From the NCBI GenBank assembly GCA_963575745.1, contig CAUYUJ010020159.1:593371-647584 (forward strand): DNA of 54,214 nucleotides, given 5' to 3'. Below the pieces are notes generated by a model. It saw only the letters and a list, made by a program, of their open reading frames with translations, searched no databases and was not told the origin of the DNA. Origin of the DNA: Prorocentrum cordatum. Its lineage: Eukaryota > Sar > Dinophyceae > Prorocentrales > Prorocentraceae. This document shows, in pieces, positions 1 through 11,627 of the stretch. The position numbers and the translations under genes are program-made. Each line of letters opens with the position of its first letter. Position 1 is the first letter of the stretch.

Positions 1-290
1 GCGGGGTGGCGCCAGCACAGCTGCATGCACCTGGTTCGCTGATGCAGGACGACGATCGAGAAATGCCCAGAGGGGGTCGTCACGCACTAGTGCCTCGGGC
101 GATAGTTTATACATCGTCCTCCAGGCATGCTTGTGGGCGTAATCGTCGTCATCGAGACTGTTTGATCGCCTGTCGACATTCCCCACCGCCAGAAGATATG
201 TTGATCCATCCCTGCCGCAGCCCCAGGCGTGTGAGTAGGGCCGGCCAGCCGTTTTGCTGAAGATTTCTTCACCATTTCTGATATTGAAGC
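1..290. other. No gene recognised
   Basis: Unique-looking mixed-composition DNA. Short open frames exist on both strands but show no recognisable motif. The stretch at 18-33 (CTGCATGCACCTGG) resembles the core of a dispersed repeat seen at 38.1 and 51.7 kb, but the match is too short to call a copy. Confidence 0.4.
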
Positions 291-291
291 T

Positions 292-590
292 TCAAGTTCG
301 TAACTGCTTCACGGATGGAGGGCGGGCGGTTTTTAAAATGGTGTTCTCGCGTCGGCATTGCGCATATTCGTTTTGAAAATTTGCCGCAGACTCAAGGATG
401 GAGGGTTGCCCGTTTTCACAATGTGGTTCTCGCCTCAGCGTTTCGCGCATTCGTTTAACAGCGTGGGCCACTTTCAAGAATGGGGGTCGTTTCGTTTTGC
501 GATAGTATGATCTCACTTTCGCGCCACGCACATGCGTTTTAAACGCTTGCATCCGCTTCAACGATTTGCGCTGTTGAAATCCCACGAATA
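292..590 (-). repeat. ~83-bp degenerate tandem repeat, reverse-oriented copy
   Basis: Read on the minus strand, this stretch repeats a pattern of a GCGCA-rich start, a GGCGAGAAC-like block, then AAAAC and a C-rich CCCTCC block about every 80-86 bp (for example GTTCTCGC on the plus strand at about 341 and 427). The same order of blocks appears in plus orientation at 32.93-33.72 kb and 35.93-36.48 kb. The open minus-strand frame through it (292-585) is a by-product of the repeat and shows no domain. Confidence 0.55.
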
Positions 591-599
591 TAGTTCTTG

Positions 600-905
600 C
601 GCTATTTAGGGTTGTGAGGTCGAGACAGTCACATGGGTTCGCGGTGTTGTTGTCCCTAGAATGGTGTTCTGGCAGGACTTAGGATTGTTAGGGCGCAGCA
701 GTCACCTGGATTCGTGACGTGTAAGTGTAAGTCCCACGACTGGTGTTTCGACACAAGGATTACGAGACGGTTTCTTCCAGTGGGGGCACTCGGGCACGCC
801 TTGCAATGACAATACTTGTTAGGGACCTACGAGGTGGGAAGCCCAAAAGGAGGGATGATTGCAACATCGTTGATACGTCTTGGGTTTTGAGTAGTCCTCT
901 TCGAT
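600..905. other. No gene recognised
   Basis: A stretch of about 300 bases with no supported coding region. There is a weak internal similarity: blocks around CAGTCACATGGGTTCG and CAGTCACCTGGATTCG recur about 70 bases apart, suggesting an old tandem duplication. Confidence 0.4.
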
Positions 906-906
906 C

Positions 907-1290
907 AGCCCGTCCTCCTCCTCCTCCTCCTCCTCCTCGTCTTGCTCCTCCTCCTCCTCCTCCACCCCAAGTGTCCTATGTCTTCATTGGTTCTTGGTGC
1001 ACAACGTGGACCCCCGCAATATGCACCTGTTTCCCTGGGGAATGGGGCTGGCCCTTCATCCCGAGTTTTGTTTGACGGTCCCTTGGCCCGGTAAGCCCAG
1101 AAAACGGACATGGCCCAACAAATTCGTCGCGATTGTTGTTCGCGATGAGCCCTCCTCCCCATCCTCCTCCTCCTCCTCCTCCTCCTCCTCCTCCTCCTCC
1201 TCCTCCACTTCGTCCTCGTCCTCCTCCTCCTCCTTTTTCTCCTCCTCCTCCTCCTCCTCCTCCTCCTCCTCCTCCTCCTCCTCCCCCTCA
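907..1290. repeat. TCC/CTC trinucleotide arrays
   Basis: Two pyrimidine-rich trinucleotide arrays (about 911-962 and 1151-1285) with a few CGT or TTT interruptions, separated by unique sequence. All long open frames here encode only poly-Ser, poly-Pro, poly-Glu or poly-Arg and are artefacts of the array. Confidence 0.9.
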
Positions 1291-2149
1291 TCGCCTTTTT
1301 TCCGTCTTCTCCACATGTCGTTCCCGCGGCCGCGCGCGGGCCGGGAGCCAGCTGCGGAAGGGTCAGGGTTTTTTCTCCTCGGGTCCAACACGGGCGCCAG
1401 CACCCGCTCGCAGCCCGTTCAGCTCGCTGCCGCGCCGTCCTCCTAGCTCGCGCCGCAAAGGCCACACCAACGCCTACGTCCTTCTCCGCTTGGGCCCTGG
1501 TAGATCTCCCGCGTGACGTAACGCGGATAGGCGCCACTAGGTGGTAATAGGGCATTGTTGCACGCGTGTAGGCGCTAATCGGGCAGATCCCGCAATTATT
1601 TCCGTCACTCTCATCCCTCCTCCTGGTAGGTTTCAGCGTGTGCGTTTCCTTCATCGCCAGTCCTCTTCGCGAGGTCCTTCGGTGCCCGCGCACGCCGCCG
1701 AGGCACGGGTGGCCAATGCGGCTTGGCAGGGGCAGACGACGCAGCAACCGCAGCATCTCAGAGGCAACTTCTTCGAGATCCAGCAAGCAGCTTACAAAGC
1801 AGCCCAACACACCCTCCTGTTCATGGTCCTCCTCCTCCTCCTCGTCCTCGTCCTCCTCCTCCTCCCCCTTCCCTGTCCATCTGCCCCTCCAACTCCTCCA
1901 TCCCTTCCCTCCACTCCCTCCTCCGACAGCGTTTTTGGCAATCACGCTGCTCACTCGATTTGCTTCCAGCTTGTGATCCTTCTCTCCGGCGTGTTTCAGC
2001 ATGGTGGGGCTTTTTTTTCTATCAGTGGGGAAGTTGGCAGTTGTCATATCCAGGGGTTGCTTCACCGAAGACATCATATACGAAAAAGCAAAGAGCCAGC
2101 CTTGTCGAACGCACGCAATCCTGACTCCGAATCGGCCCCTGCAGCGGGT
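1291..2149. other. Mostly non-coding; short CTC array at 1823-1866
   Basis: No gene is recognisable. A short CTC/CGTCCTC array lies at 1823-1866. The minus-strand frame entering from 2302 (see the next entry) stays open through here, but its translation becomes low-complexity and basic or acidic after about 2150, so I end the coding-like part there. Confidence 0.4.
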
Positions 2150-3342
2150 TGGGAAAAAAGGAAAAACACAACCCGAGTCCCGCAGAGGGTGCCGCGCCGC
2201 AGTCTCGTATACTTCGCGGTCGTAAGAACGGAGGGCTGGTCGGACGACCTCCTTCTTGTAGTAGCGCCGCAGGAGGGCCTTCCGCGCTGCTGTGGCAGCC
2301 ACAACAGCGGCATTGCATCAGCGGAACGGTCCGTTCCCAAATAGTATATCGGGCAAGTACTCCCTTGGGAACACTACCAGCAGCTGCCCCGTGCGGTGCC
2401 ACCGAGACTGGGCCAGGGAGGCCCTGGCGGCCTCGCGCATGACGGTCGAGGAGAGGTCGACGGGCAGCAGGCACAGACGCGCAATCGCCATCAAAACACG
2501 TTCAGTCATCCGAGCACCGAGCCGCAACTCCCACCCGCAATGCGCCGTGGACAAGGCCCATTTTAGTCACGGGCCCCGCCGGCACAACGGCGTGGCGCGC
2601 GCCCCGCAGCTTTGCAAACCATTCAGGTATGCTTCCAGCCTCGGGACACACAACAAGGGCGCGGCGCCAAACATGATCGCACTTCTATCCGCGACGGGTC
2701 CTGGGCGGCGCACGAATCCGCCAGAAACTCCCCGGCGTCCGCGGCCTGGAGGACCTCTTCCGAAACAGCCCAGCCATGCGCCAGCAATGAGCGCGCAAAG
2801 GGGATGGACGACGCGTCGGCGTCCAGCCCGACGCGCAGCATCTCGCAGGAAACGCGAAGTTCAAAACCCATGCGCGCGAGATCGATGGCCCGACTGCCGC
2901 CCGCGACCATCCCAGAAGTCTTCGCACCCCGATATCGCGCACAGCCTGAGCCCTTTTTGCGAACAAAACAGAAGCGAACGGGATGCGCTGGTCGAGGATG
3001 GCCCACAGGCGACGGAGAGACGACCTGCACCGCGAGAGCCGCCTGCGCAGCTGTCGCCTTTGACTTCGGGGCCGCGGCCGGCCCGTCTGCGCTTCGCAGC
3101 GCAGCCGCGACGCGCGCGGCAAACTCGCGAACGCGAGCGTTGGCGAATGGCGGGCGATTCAAAAATTGCGCCCGCGCCGCCGCGTCTGCCAAGACCGACG
3201 TCTCGCGGGTCCACGGGGGGCGGGGCGCGGCAGGCCCACTGGGCACACCTTCGGCCATGATGTCGCACCGGTCGCGGAGGAGGGGCGTTGAAGAGGGGCG
3301 CGGATGAGCGCTGCCCTCGCGCGGCGCCGCAAGCGAGTGCAA
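2150..3342 (-). pseudogene. Decayed coding sequence of unknown function (minus strand)
   Basis: Two neighbouring minus-strand segments translate to protein-like, non-repetitive sequence. The upstream one (3342 down to 2623) has alternating hydrophobic and charged stretches such as RAIDLARMGFELRVSCEML. The downstream one (2554 down to about 2150) reads through ARMTERVLMAIARLCLLPV and, after one in-frame TGA at 2320-2318, continues in the same frame as KALLRRYYKKEVVRPALR. The two segments are in different frames, so at least one frameshift or intron separates them. I do not recognise the family. The single internal stop and the frame change suggest a pseudogene, but an intron-containing gene cannot be ruled out. 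Plus-strand open frames over the same bases look like shadows. Confidence 0.35.
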
Positions 3343-3640
3343 CCGGCAACGACAGACTGCAGTGCAACTCCTGATGCGTCAACCCTCGCCACTCCCGGGC
3401 GCCCCGCCTGAAAAAAAGCGTTCGCCAGCGCGCCGCTGCGCGCCGTTTCGTGACGCGCCGTTCGAATCCAGGGCGTCTCGATGCGTTGCCAGACTTCGGC
3501 ATGTCCTCCGGCTCGCACATGATGACAGCGGCAATGGCCAGCGACGCAGGGTCGGAAACATCGCCAATACGCCCCGCGCCGCGGCCGAACAAAATCCGCC
3601 CCGCCCCGCCCGCCCTTCATCATCCCGCAAATATCGCGCC

Positions 3641-3752
3641 GCATCGCCCTGTGTCCCATTTTGCATCTGCGTTGTCTCCGCATCTTTTTGGGCCCGAAGT
3701 CTGGGGCCCCAGTTGGCGAGATTCCCTATTGAAGAGATTGTCATTGTGGTTG
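3641..3752 (+). repeat. 112-bp direct repeat, left copy (possible LTR part)
   Basis: Shares a common order of blocks with 10933-11045, in the same orientation: GCATYGCCCTGTG, then TCTGCGTTGTCTCCGCA, then TTTGGGCCCGA, GGGGCCCC, a GCGAG block and GATTGTCA. The two copies are about 7.3 kb apart and the right copy lies just after an integrase relic, so they could be long terminal repeats (or conserved parts of them) of a decayed retroelement. A dispersed repeat unrelated to the integrase is the alternative. Confidence 0.6.
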
Positions 3753-6700
3753 TTTGCAGTCAGCGGTTGCCCGTTTGCCCAGGGCGCGGTTCGCGCCATT
3801 CCCGGCGCTCCCAGATCAGCGGCAAGTGGAAGTTGATCTCAGAGCGCGTCGCACCGCGGAGACGCGACTACACGCGTCGAGAATTGCGACGTCCTCGGAC
3901 CTGCCGAGTGAGATCGACTTGATACCTTGCCCAGGCGCGCTGCCTGAATGACGTCGATGCGGGGTGCCGTGGCAGGCGCCACGGGGGCTGATGGGGGCGC
4001 GGCAACCTCCGCGAGCTCCGCCGCCCCGGCCGCTGCGGACAGCGCTCGCGCCAGAGGCGCCGACGAGGCCGCTTGGGCCGCCGGGGCCCAGGCCGCCGGG
4101 ATGCCTGCCGCAGCCCTAGGCCACGCAGGCGCCGCAGGGTCCCGACCCGGCGACGCCCCCGGCGGGGCCGGCCGCGGCCCCCGCCGCAGGCTGGGGGCCC
4201 TGGGCGCCGCGAGCACCCCCAGGCGCGAAGCTCAGCGCCGGCGCGCGAGCGGCGCCAGAGCTGGACGCGGCGGGCAAAAATAGGGACCTGGTGCCGCTGC
4301 GCGGCGGAGACGACCCGGCGGCGAACCTGAGCGATGGCCGAAGGCGCTGGCCATCTGGAAGCTCGCCCCACTCGATGACGCGCGGCGCCGAGCTTTCCAG
4401 ACCCCTGCGAGTCAGCCTCGAGATGAAGTTCGCAGCCGACGCAGCGTCTGAGACAACGTTGACAAGCGAGTAATTGCGGGGGCCATCCGGACCCTGATCA
4501 AGCGGGCCCAGAGGCGTCGGTCGAGGGGGCCATCTTTCAGGGTCAGCGCGAGAAGCTCGCCGAAAGACGCAGTGCCCGTTGCGCGCGCCCTCGCGCCCGC
4601 GCGAGCTGGAGTCGGGCCCCGGCAGAGGGGCGGCGCTGGAGCTACAAGGCGCGGGCTCAGGGCGCTCGAAGATTGGCCGGGGCGACGGAAACGCTCGGGC
4701 GACACGACCGACCAGGTGCATTGTTGGCCTCGGCCCTGACCACCCAGTAGAGCCCGAAGCCGAAGTTGCGCGTCGTCGGGCGAACTCGGCGGCAGGGCGC
4801 CCGAGGGCGGGGCGGGCTTGATCGGTGACCCAGAGGGGTCTGGCGAAGAATATCCAGCCAAGGTGGACGACGACTGCGACTGGCTCGCCAATCAAGATGG
4901 CGATGCTTAGGCCCTTCTGACTCGGGCGGAGCACGAGGGGGGCGGGGCCATCTGGCTGGAAAGGGGCGTCGTCGGCAACCCCGCAGTGCGCGGCTTCTTC
5001 TCCCCGAGCAAGGGCGCAGGTTAGGGGTTAGGGCAGGGGCCGGAACATGGGCGAGTGCGCGGGGGCGCCCTTCAAGGACATGCCCGGCAACGGGGGCGCG
5101 CGCGGCGCCCCGGGAGAAGTACTGGCTAAGACGACGGGCTGCCCGCGCTGCAAGCCGGGGCGTGCGTCGAGGATCTACGCGCAGCCAGGGCGGGGGGGGG
5201 GCGGGGGGTCGGGCGGCCATGCCCAGCGGCGATGGTTGGCGTCTTTGCGGTGGCGCCGTCAGCGGCTGCGACCCCAAACCCGCCGTCCTCGCTCTCGATC
5301 TACACAGCGGCCGCCCCTGCATCATCCCGGGCTAGGCAGCTGGCGACGACGGGCGCCGATGGGCTCTGGGGCGCAGGGCGGGCGCCGCGGGTCGACGGCC
5401 AATCGCCCGCGCGAGGAGCTGCTCGAGGACCTAGGGCCCCAGCCGAAGGAGGCGCGGGCGCCTCCGGAGACGCGCTGTGGAGGCGTCGGCGGCAAGGCCA
5501 AGCTCGCTCCGGCCGCGGAGACGCCTGTCCGCGCGGGCTGGTTTCACAGGGGCAATGGCGGCGCACGCGGACGACGACGACGTCGGAAAGGAGGTGCCGC
5601 CGTTGTTTCCCGCGCGCTCGCTCAGCGGCCTGCGGGGAGCGCGCGACTTCGATCGCGGAATCTGCGCGAGCCGCCAGTTCGGCGTCAGAACGAAGATGAA
5701 ACCGATGACCACGAGCCACTGTGGGATCTCAGTGGCCGAGCCCAGCGAGAACGGTTGGGAAGTTGGCGAGTCGACCCAAGAGGATTGGGGCGAGCGGGGC
5801 CTGGCACCCAGGACCCGGAGCGCATCCGAGGCGGCAGCAGCGCGCAGAGGACTCGCCCGCCAAGAGTCCGATTGAGGCCAAGCTGCCCAACGCGGGCGGC
5901 TGCGTCAACCAGATTGACCTGCCGAGCGGCAGGCGCGGGCAGCGCGAGAGGCCGACCAGGTTCAATCGCGCGTGGGCGCAGACGCGCTGCGTGCTGCGCG
6001 GGGTGCTGCACTTGCCGCCGAGTTCGGTTTCGGGTCCTAGGGCCGAGGGATTGCAGGACATTCGCGAGACCGACGTGACGCACAGTGGCGAGACCGCCGA
6101 GACCATCTCCAGTAAGCGGTCGTCAGTGGTGCCCCACCTGCTCGCCATGCGTCGGCGCGGATGCAATGCCGTCTTCGAAGCTGGCAACCCAGAGCCGGCG
6201 CTGAGGCTCCGGGGGCATGAGCATCGCCATCGCCCTGCCGCATCGCCACCGCTGGACGCGCCCGAACCAGAAAGTACCGAGCCAAAGCCGAACAGCCGAC
6301 GCCTGAACACTTCGGCCACCAAGAACGAGAACACACACACATCGCGGATAACCAGAGCGAGAACAATAACACACCGGATAGCAAGAATACATCCTAGATA
6401 ACAAGAGCGGCACCCACGATCACCAGAACATTATCACATGTAACAAGCTTAGCATTACTGGTGACTCGGCCGAGCCTAGCCTCATGAGCAGCATGACAGG
6501 TGAGCAGACATAAGCCATGCCACCAACACAGCACATCAGCATACATATATATATATATATGTATATATCTGTATATATAGGTAAATATAAATAGATATGC
6601 TGGAGGAACGCCAGGATATGTTGAAGCTTCTTCTCCACCGCCGTTTTCGAGCCGAGGGTGCGGATGCCAGACCCCCATCGCTTCTTGCTATTGCGCATAT

Positions 6701-8658
6701 ATGCGTTCGCCAGCTGATGAAGGCGCTGAACAGGGCGAAGGCAGCAGGCGCCGACGACAGCGAGCTTCCACCAGCAAGGTCGCCTGCAGCGCAGCCGGGC
6801 CGGGGGCGCAGGCGGACCTTGCGCGCTGCTGGCAGCGCGCGCGGCGTCGCCTGTCTCATGCGATGCGGATCGCGAGACAGACGGAGGCGGCTCACCATTA
6901 GGACCGCATGCAGGAGGACCATATCTAGAGTTGCGAAGCAGCTCCCGCCGGCGCACGCGGCGTTCGCCACGCAGGAGCATGACCATGACACGTCTGCGAA
7001 GGTGGCCACAGCACAGAAGTTCGAGGTGCTTGCGTTCAGGCCAGCGGGCTTCGGGACGGAGCCGCCAGCGCCGAAGGCGGCGATGTCACGGAAGCCCAGC
7101 CCGAGGGCTGGCCGCCCAAACTCGGAGATGAGCGCGATCGGGTCGGGGAGCGGGCCGCGGTGGACACGCGAGCAGCACGGCTTGCGCTGGAGCGGGACCG
7201 AGGGGGGGTCTTTCCAGCAGCGGCCGGCGGACGCTCGAACGCGTGCGTCTTCGGCATGGACCGCGACGGCGCGCTAGACTGCGAGATGCCGTTCATGCTG
7301 ACATTGGAACAGTCATCGGGCCTGATTTTGCGGGCGCGCGGCGCCGTCGGCTCGACTGGCGCGCGCAGGAGGGCGCGGCCAGTGGTCGAGTCCCTCTTGC
7401 AGGAAGCCACGGACACCAAGCCCAAACCAAGGCCAATAATATCACGGTCGCGCGTCACTCAGGGGCCCTAACTGCGCCGACAGCAAGGTCGAGCTCCAGG
7501 GCGCGGACGAGGTTCGCGGACCAAGCACCTCCCGAGGAGAAGGCATGGGGCGTTTCACGTTCGAGACTGGCGCCTCCCGACCGAGCCGCGTCGGCTCGGG
7601 CCCAGAGGGCGCCAGTCGACGCGCTGGCCGAGCGGGGCAACGCGACAATGCTGAGGGCGCCGTCGCAGTCCTCGTCGCCCAGGCGCCAGACGCGACGCTC
7701 ACGCTCCTGTGACGCGAGGGCCAGGGCGACAGGTTGCAGCGGTCCGTGGGCCGCGCGCGCCGCCCCAGCGATTAGGGCAGGGGCATGCTAACGGCCCGCA
7801 TCGGACGCAGGCCCGACATCCAGGACAATATCTTCCACGGCGGGGCCCACGGTCGTCTACGCGGGGGGGGGGGGGAAAGAGCAGCGGGGGGCCGTGCTGC
7901 GGGGAGAGATCGGAGGTGACTGCGTGATCGCTGTCGTGAGTGTGGTAGTCCCGTCATGGCTTAGGCCGGTCGGTGAGGACTTGCGGCAGGCCGAGAACCT
8001 GACTCTGGACATCAAGGAGCGCGCATCCCCGTTCAACTGCCTGATCGAGACGCATGCTGAGGAGGGCGAGCCCCCGGGCGGTTGCGAGCATAGGAGGAGT
8101 AACTACAATGCTGAAGCGACCGAGCTGCATTCGCCTTGTCGAGTCATCGCGGGGGCCAGGCACCTCAGGACACGTTTGGGGTCGGTCTGCGACCTGCGCG
8201 CCGACGACCCGCGGCAGTCCGCGGCGCAGGTGGAAGCGCGGGCCCGCCTGGAGAAGGAGTGGCCAGAGCTGGTCACCAGGAGCCCCGACTGCAAGCGTTG
8301 AGGCATCTTGCCGAGGCTCCCTCAACGACAGCCAGCTCCAGGCTGATGACGTCGCGAAGGAGTGCCAGCTGGCGCGCGAGCACCCGCAGAGACGCGGCGC
8401 CCCCCCAGTGGAGCCATGGACGGGGGTTCTCGTTCGAACGCCCCTGGTCGGCAAGCTCGCGGTCAGAGAATATCAGCCGGTGCGCGGAGCTCGCGAGGGC
8501 AAATGCGCGCGCGGGGCGCGTCGGTGGCCGCGGGCGGCGGGCTGCGCCTGAAACCCGCGGGCGCCCGGACCAACGAGCGGGAGATTGGCTAGATCATTCG
8601 AAGTGGCCGGCGCAGCGGGATGCGCCGGCGGTCGGCGCTCATCGGAAGGCAAATTCGA
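3753..8658 (+). other. Interior of putative decayed retroelement; no domain recognised
   Basis: About 4.9 kb of GC-rich DNA with many overlapping open frames in all phases. If the 112-bp repeats are terminal, this would be where gag, protease and reverse transcriptase lie. I looked for an aspartic protease DTG-type site and a reverse-transcriptase YVDD-type box and could not identify either with confidence, so the region is either heavily decayed or something else. A-rich degenerate repeats (variants of GATAACAAGAGCG) lie at about 6335-6410, and a poly-G run at 7863-7875. Confidence 0.3.
6540..6600. repeat. AT dinucleotide array
   Basis: Alternating AT with GTATAT interruptions: an isolated AT-rich island in otherwise GC-rich DNA. 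No function is evident. Confidence 0.85.
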
Positions 8659-9210
8659 GACGCTTCGCGTGTCCCCACCAGCCCGTCCAGAAACGACGCC
8701 CAGGCGAGTAGAGGGTCGTCCTGAGGGGCTTTTCGGCGTCTTGGGTGCCTCGGGGGGGCCTCTGTGGGCCGTTCGGGATCCTCTTTGGGGCCTCCTGGGG
8801 GCCTCTTGGGGCCTCTTGGGGCCATCTTGGGGCCTCTCGGGGGTCTATTGGGGGCCTCCTGGGGGCCTCTTGGGGGGCCTCTTGGGGCCATCTTGGGGCC
8901 GTCCTGCGGCCTCTTGGGGCATCCAGGGGGCCTGTTGCGGCCATCGTGGAGGAAATCGAGACAAAGAAGAGGGGGGCCTCAATTGGCGTTGCCCCCTGAG
9001 AAGGCCACAATGGGGCCAAAACCATAGTACAATCAATGTTTTTGGCTTCCTCGCCGAGGCCGTCCTGGACGCTCTGACCGCTCCCCGCCCCTCCTGTCCA
9101 GGTCAGTGGGGAGGGGGTGGGGGGAGGGGTAAACCCCTCCCCGAAGAGGAAGAAGGAGGGGTGGAAGAGGAAACTCGTTAAGCCACCGACGCCCTAAAGG
9201 GCTGGTGGGA
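8659..9210 (+). mobile_element. Short terminal-inverted-repeat element with GGGGCCTCTTG array (copy A)
   Basis: The left end reads GACGCTTCGCG, then CCCCACCAGCCCGTCCAG. The right end finishes in AGGGCTGGTGGGA, so TCCCACCAGCCC forms a ~12-bp terminal inverted repeat. Inside is a tandem array of the 11-mer GGGGCCTCTTG (8750-8940), then a conserved tail block with GGAGGAAATCGA, TTTTGGCTTCCTCGCC and a GGAGGGGGTGGGG / CCCCTCCCC inverted pair. The same order of parts occurs at 18309-20954 and 30535-31330. It carries no coding capacity of its own, so it would depend on another element. It sits between the unassigned interior and the integrase relic of the putative retroelement, so it was probably inserted later. 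Confidence 0.7.
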
Positions 9211-9389
9211 CTAAACGCGCGAGCGCGTGCCCTGAGAGGCTCCGCCGGGCGGTGCTGGGCGGGCTGGGGGAACGCCTGGATTGGAGAAGCTTTCGGGGCC
9301 GCTCGAGGCGTGCATCGTCAACGTGATAGACACTGTGACCAGGTGCATCTACGAGCCAACGAAAGACCTCCAGACTGCCAGGGGGCTCG

Positions 9390-10770
9390 CCACCCTCAGC
9401 TCTTCCGAATCGGCTCAGCAACAAGTGGACCTGTCGCAGACGTCCTGAGCAGATCGTGACCAACCATCGCCAACTCCCGCATCTGTCACGACCTCGAGCG
9501 CTTCGACGAGGATCCTGCGATGGGGGGGGTCTACGCCAGCCGAGCAAAGAGAATCACTGCGACATGCGCGGCGAGGGCCCTGACGTGCCTGGGTCAAGGA
9601 GCACTTCCTGCGATGGGTGAGGCGCCACCTGCGACGCGCGGCCTGCCAGGGCAAGCCCAGCCCAAACCACTACGGGCGCGCCCGCCCATGCCACGTCGAT
9701 GCTGGACGTCGAACCGCGCGGTTGGCGTAGATTTGTTCTTCGTGAAGCTTACGCCCGCAATCGAGCCGATCTGCGCGAGCGCAGCGCGCTGGGGCACTGG
9801 CCTGGAAGTGGCGATCCGACTTCAGGGGCTGACCTTAGAGTAGGTTCCCAGAGAGTTCGACATGGCCTGGATCAGGACCTCGAGTTGACCGGCGCTGCGC
9901 TGCAGAAAGGGCTGGGCACTTGCGGGGTCATCTGTCGCATCGCTGCCGCCTAGAGCCCGCGGCAGAAATGCCGCGCCGGGGGGGCAGGCGCCGCGATCAA
10001 GCAGACCCTTGAGGAGGTCATCGGAAGCATCCCGGCGGTCGACCTGGCCACTGCAGCGACCATGGATTCGCGCAATCGGCACCCGAGAGGGCCAGGGCGC
10101 AGCGCGCGCCAACGAGCGTCCGGGAGCTCTGAGCGCTTGCCAGCATCACTCAACAGCGACGTTACGATCGACAGGCAACTCGCAGCCGCAGCCCCGGCCC
10201 TGGAGTTCTCGAGGGCCTGCGAGATCCGAAGAGCCGCCCGGAAGGCCCATTTCGAATTGGGCGAGGCGCGCGCGCTTCGAGTGGCGCGTCGAGTGCCTGC
10301 CAAGGCGCGACCCTCGTCTCAGCCAGCGGTCATTTGCCGCGAGGGAGACGCGGCGCACGTCACGTCTCGAGGACCTCCGCCAAGTTGAACATCCGAGGAT
10401 GGGTCGGTTCAGGCGTCGCGGTCACCATCAACGCGTATCAATCTTCGGCGTGGATCATGATGCGCGTCGTGCTTCCCAGTCAAGTGCTCAGCCGATCTGG
10501 TGAGGCTGGCCACGGACGAGAAGTACATTGGCGACGACGTGGCGAGCATGCTGAGTCGCGAGGCGCCGGCGCAACTGGGGCGATCAGGACACACTGGGCG
10601 CGCCGACGTCACGGACGAAGGGGCGCCCGGCGATGCTGAGGTCGCGTCGCCGCTTGCACCAGGGGCCGCCGTTGCGGCAGAGGCCAGCAGTGGCGCGGCA
10701 CGATCGTCGGCACCGCCCGCGTACCGCATAGGCGATTTGATCAAAGGACAGTGGGAAGCATAAGATGGGT
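9390..10770 (+). pseudogene. Retroelement integrase relic
   Basis: Plus-strand fragments in changing frames fit, in order, the parts of an LTR-retrotransposon integrase as I know it from dinoflagellate genomes. Near 9640-9700 there is AACQGKPSPNHYGRARP, like the tail of a zinc-binding HHCC segment. At 9712-9830 there is NRAVGVDLFFVK and RWGTGLEVAIRLQG, like the start of the catalytic core with its first Asp. At 10200-10290 there is CEIRRAARKAHFELGEARAL, like the C-terminal helix before the RNA/DNA-binding tail. At 10495-10560 there is LVRLATDEKYIGDDVASML. The rest of the DDE core is not visible, and frames change several times, so this is a dead copy. Whether it is Ty1/copia or Ty3 type is undecided; integrase adjacent to the right direct repeat would fit Ty3 order. 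Confidence 0.55.
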
Positions 10771-10932
10771 TATCGACACCCGAGGTCGACACCCGAGTTC
10801 ATGTGACGCACGAGACGTGCTGAATCGGCCCTGGGATGAGCGACGAGTGAGCGGCTCGCTCGGAGCGATGAGCTGCTGTCTCGGTCAGCTGGCACAGGGC
10901 ACGTGTGCGCAGGGCACTGCAACTATCACGGT

Positions 10933-11045
10933 GCATTGCCCTGTGGTTCTTTTCATATCTGCGTTGTCTCCGCAACCGTTTGGGCCCGATGATTGGGGCC
11001 CCAATTAGCGAGGTTCGGTGCAGAAAGGATTGTCACGATTGTTGG
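10933..11045 (+). repeat. Right copy of the 112-bp direct repeat (possible 3' LTR part)
   Basis: Matches 3641-3752 in order and orientation, with GTTGTCTCCGCA, TTTGGGCCCGA, TTGGGGCCCC and GATTGTCA shared. It begins about 170 bp after the last integrase-like segment, the position expected of a 3' terminal repeat. Confidence 0.6.
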
Positions 11046-11382
11046 CACAGTCTTCACTTCCTCGTATCAGTACATCCATGCATCTTCTCCTGCTCTCACA
11101 CCCTTCCTCCATCCTCCCTCGTTTGTGAGAGGCGGGGGGGGCCCTGCCGGTGGCCGCAGCGAGGGGCCTCCCAGAAAGGCCCGCTGCTCACGCCCGTGCT
11201 CCCGCAGCGAGACGACCTCCGGTACGTCCTTGTGGAAGGCCACCGTCGCCCGTGGGGAGAGAAGTCGAATACGAATATGTTGTGCGTCGGCAGCGCGGGC
11301 GGACGCCGACGCGAGAATCCAGACCGGCGGGGCGCGCTGGGCGCTGGGCGCATGCAGCGAATGGAAAAACAGAGAATGACCG

Positions 11383-11627
11383 CGGAGGGGGGGGAGGAAG
11401 AGGAGGAGGAGGAGGAGGAGGAGGAGGAGGAGGAGGAGGAGGAGGAGGAGGACGAGGACGAGGACGAGGAGGAGGAGGAGGAGAAGGAGGAGGAGGACGA
11501 GGAGGAGGAGGAGGAGGAGGAAAAGGAGGAGGAGGAGGAGGAGCAGCAGGAACAGGAGCAGGAGGAGGGGGAGCAGGAGGAGGAGGAGGAAGAGGAGGAA
11601 GAGGAGGAGGAGGAGACCGATTTCTAG
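11383..11627. repeat. GAG trinucleotide array
   Basis: About 245 bases of GGA/GAG with GAC, AAG and CAG interruptions. The poly-Glu open frame over it is an artefact of the array. Confidence 0.95.

Noticed and set aside
905-1900. Extension of the minus-strand relic at 2.15-3.3 kb down to 0.9 kb
   Set aside because: The frame is open, but beyond about 2150 it translates microsatellite and basic low-complexity sequence.
3868-6400. Many 100-340 codon frames at 3.9-6.4 kb on both strands
   Set aside because: High GC removes stops in all six frames; translations are Ala/Arg/Pro/Gly-rich with no motif, and opposite frames are equally open.
11383-11627. Glu-rich open frame of 240 codons
   Set aside because: It is the direct translation of a GAG microsatellite; the same holds for poly-Ser, poly-Pro and poly-Arg frames at 0.9-1.5, 20.5 and 31.9 kb.
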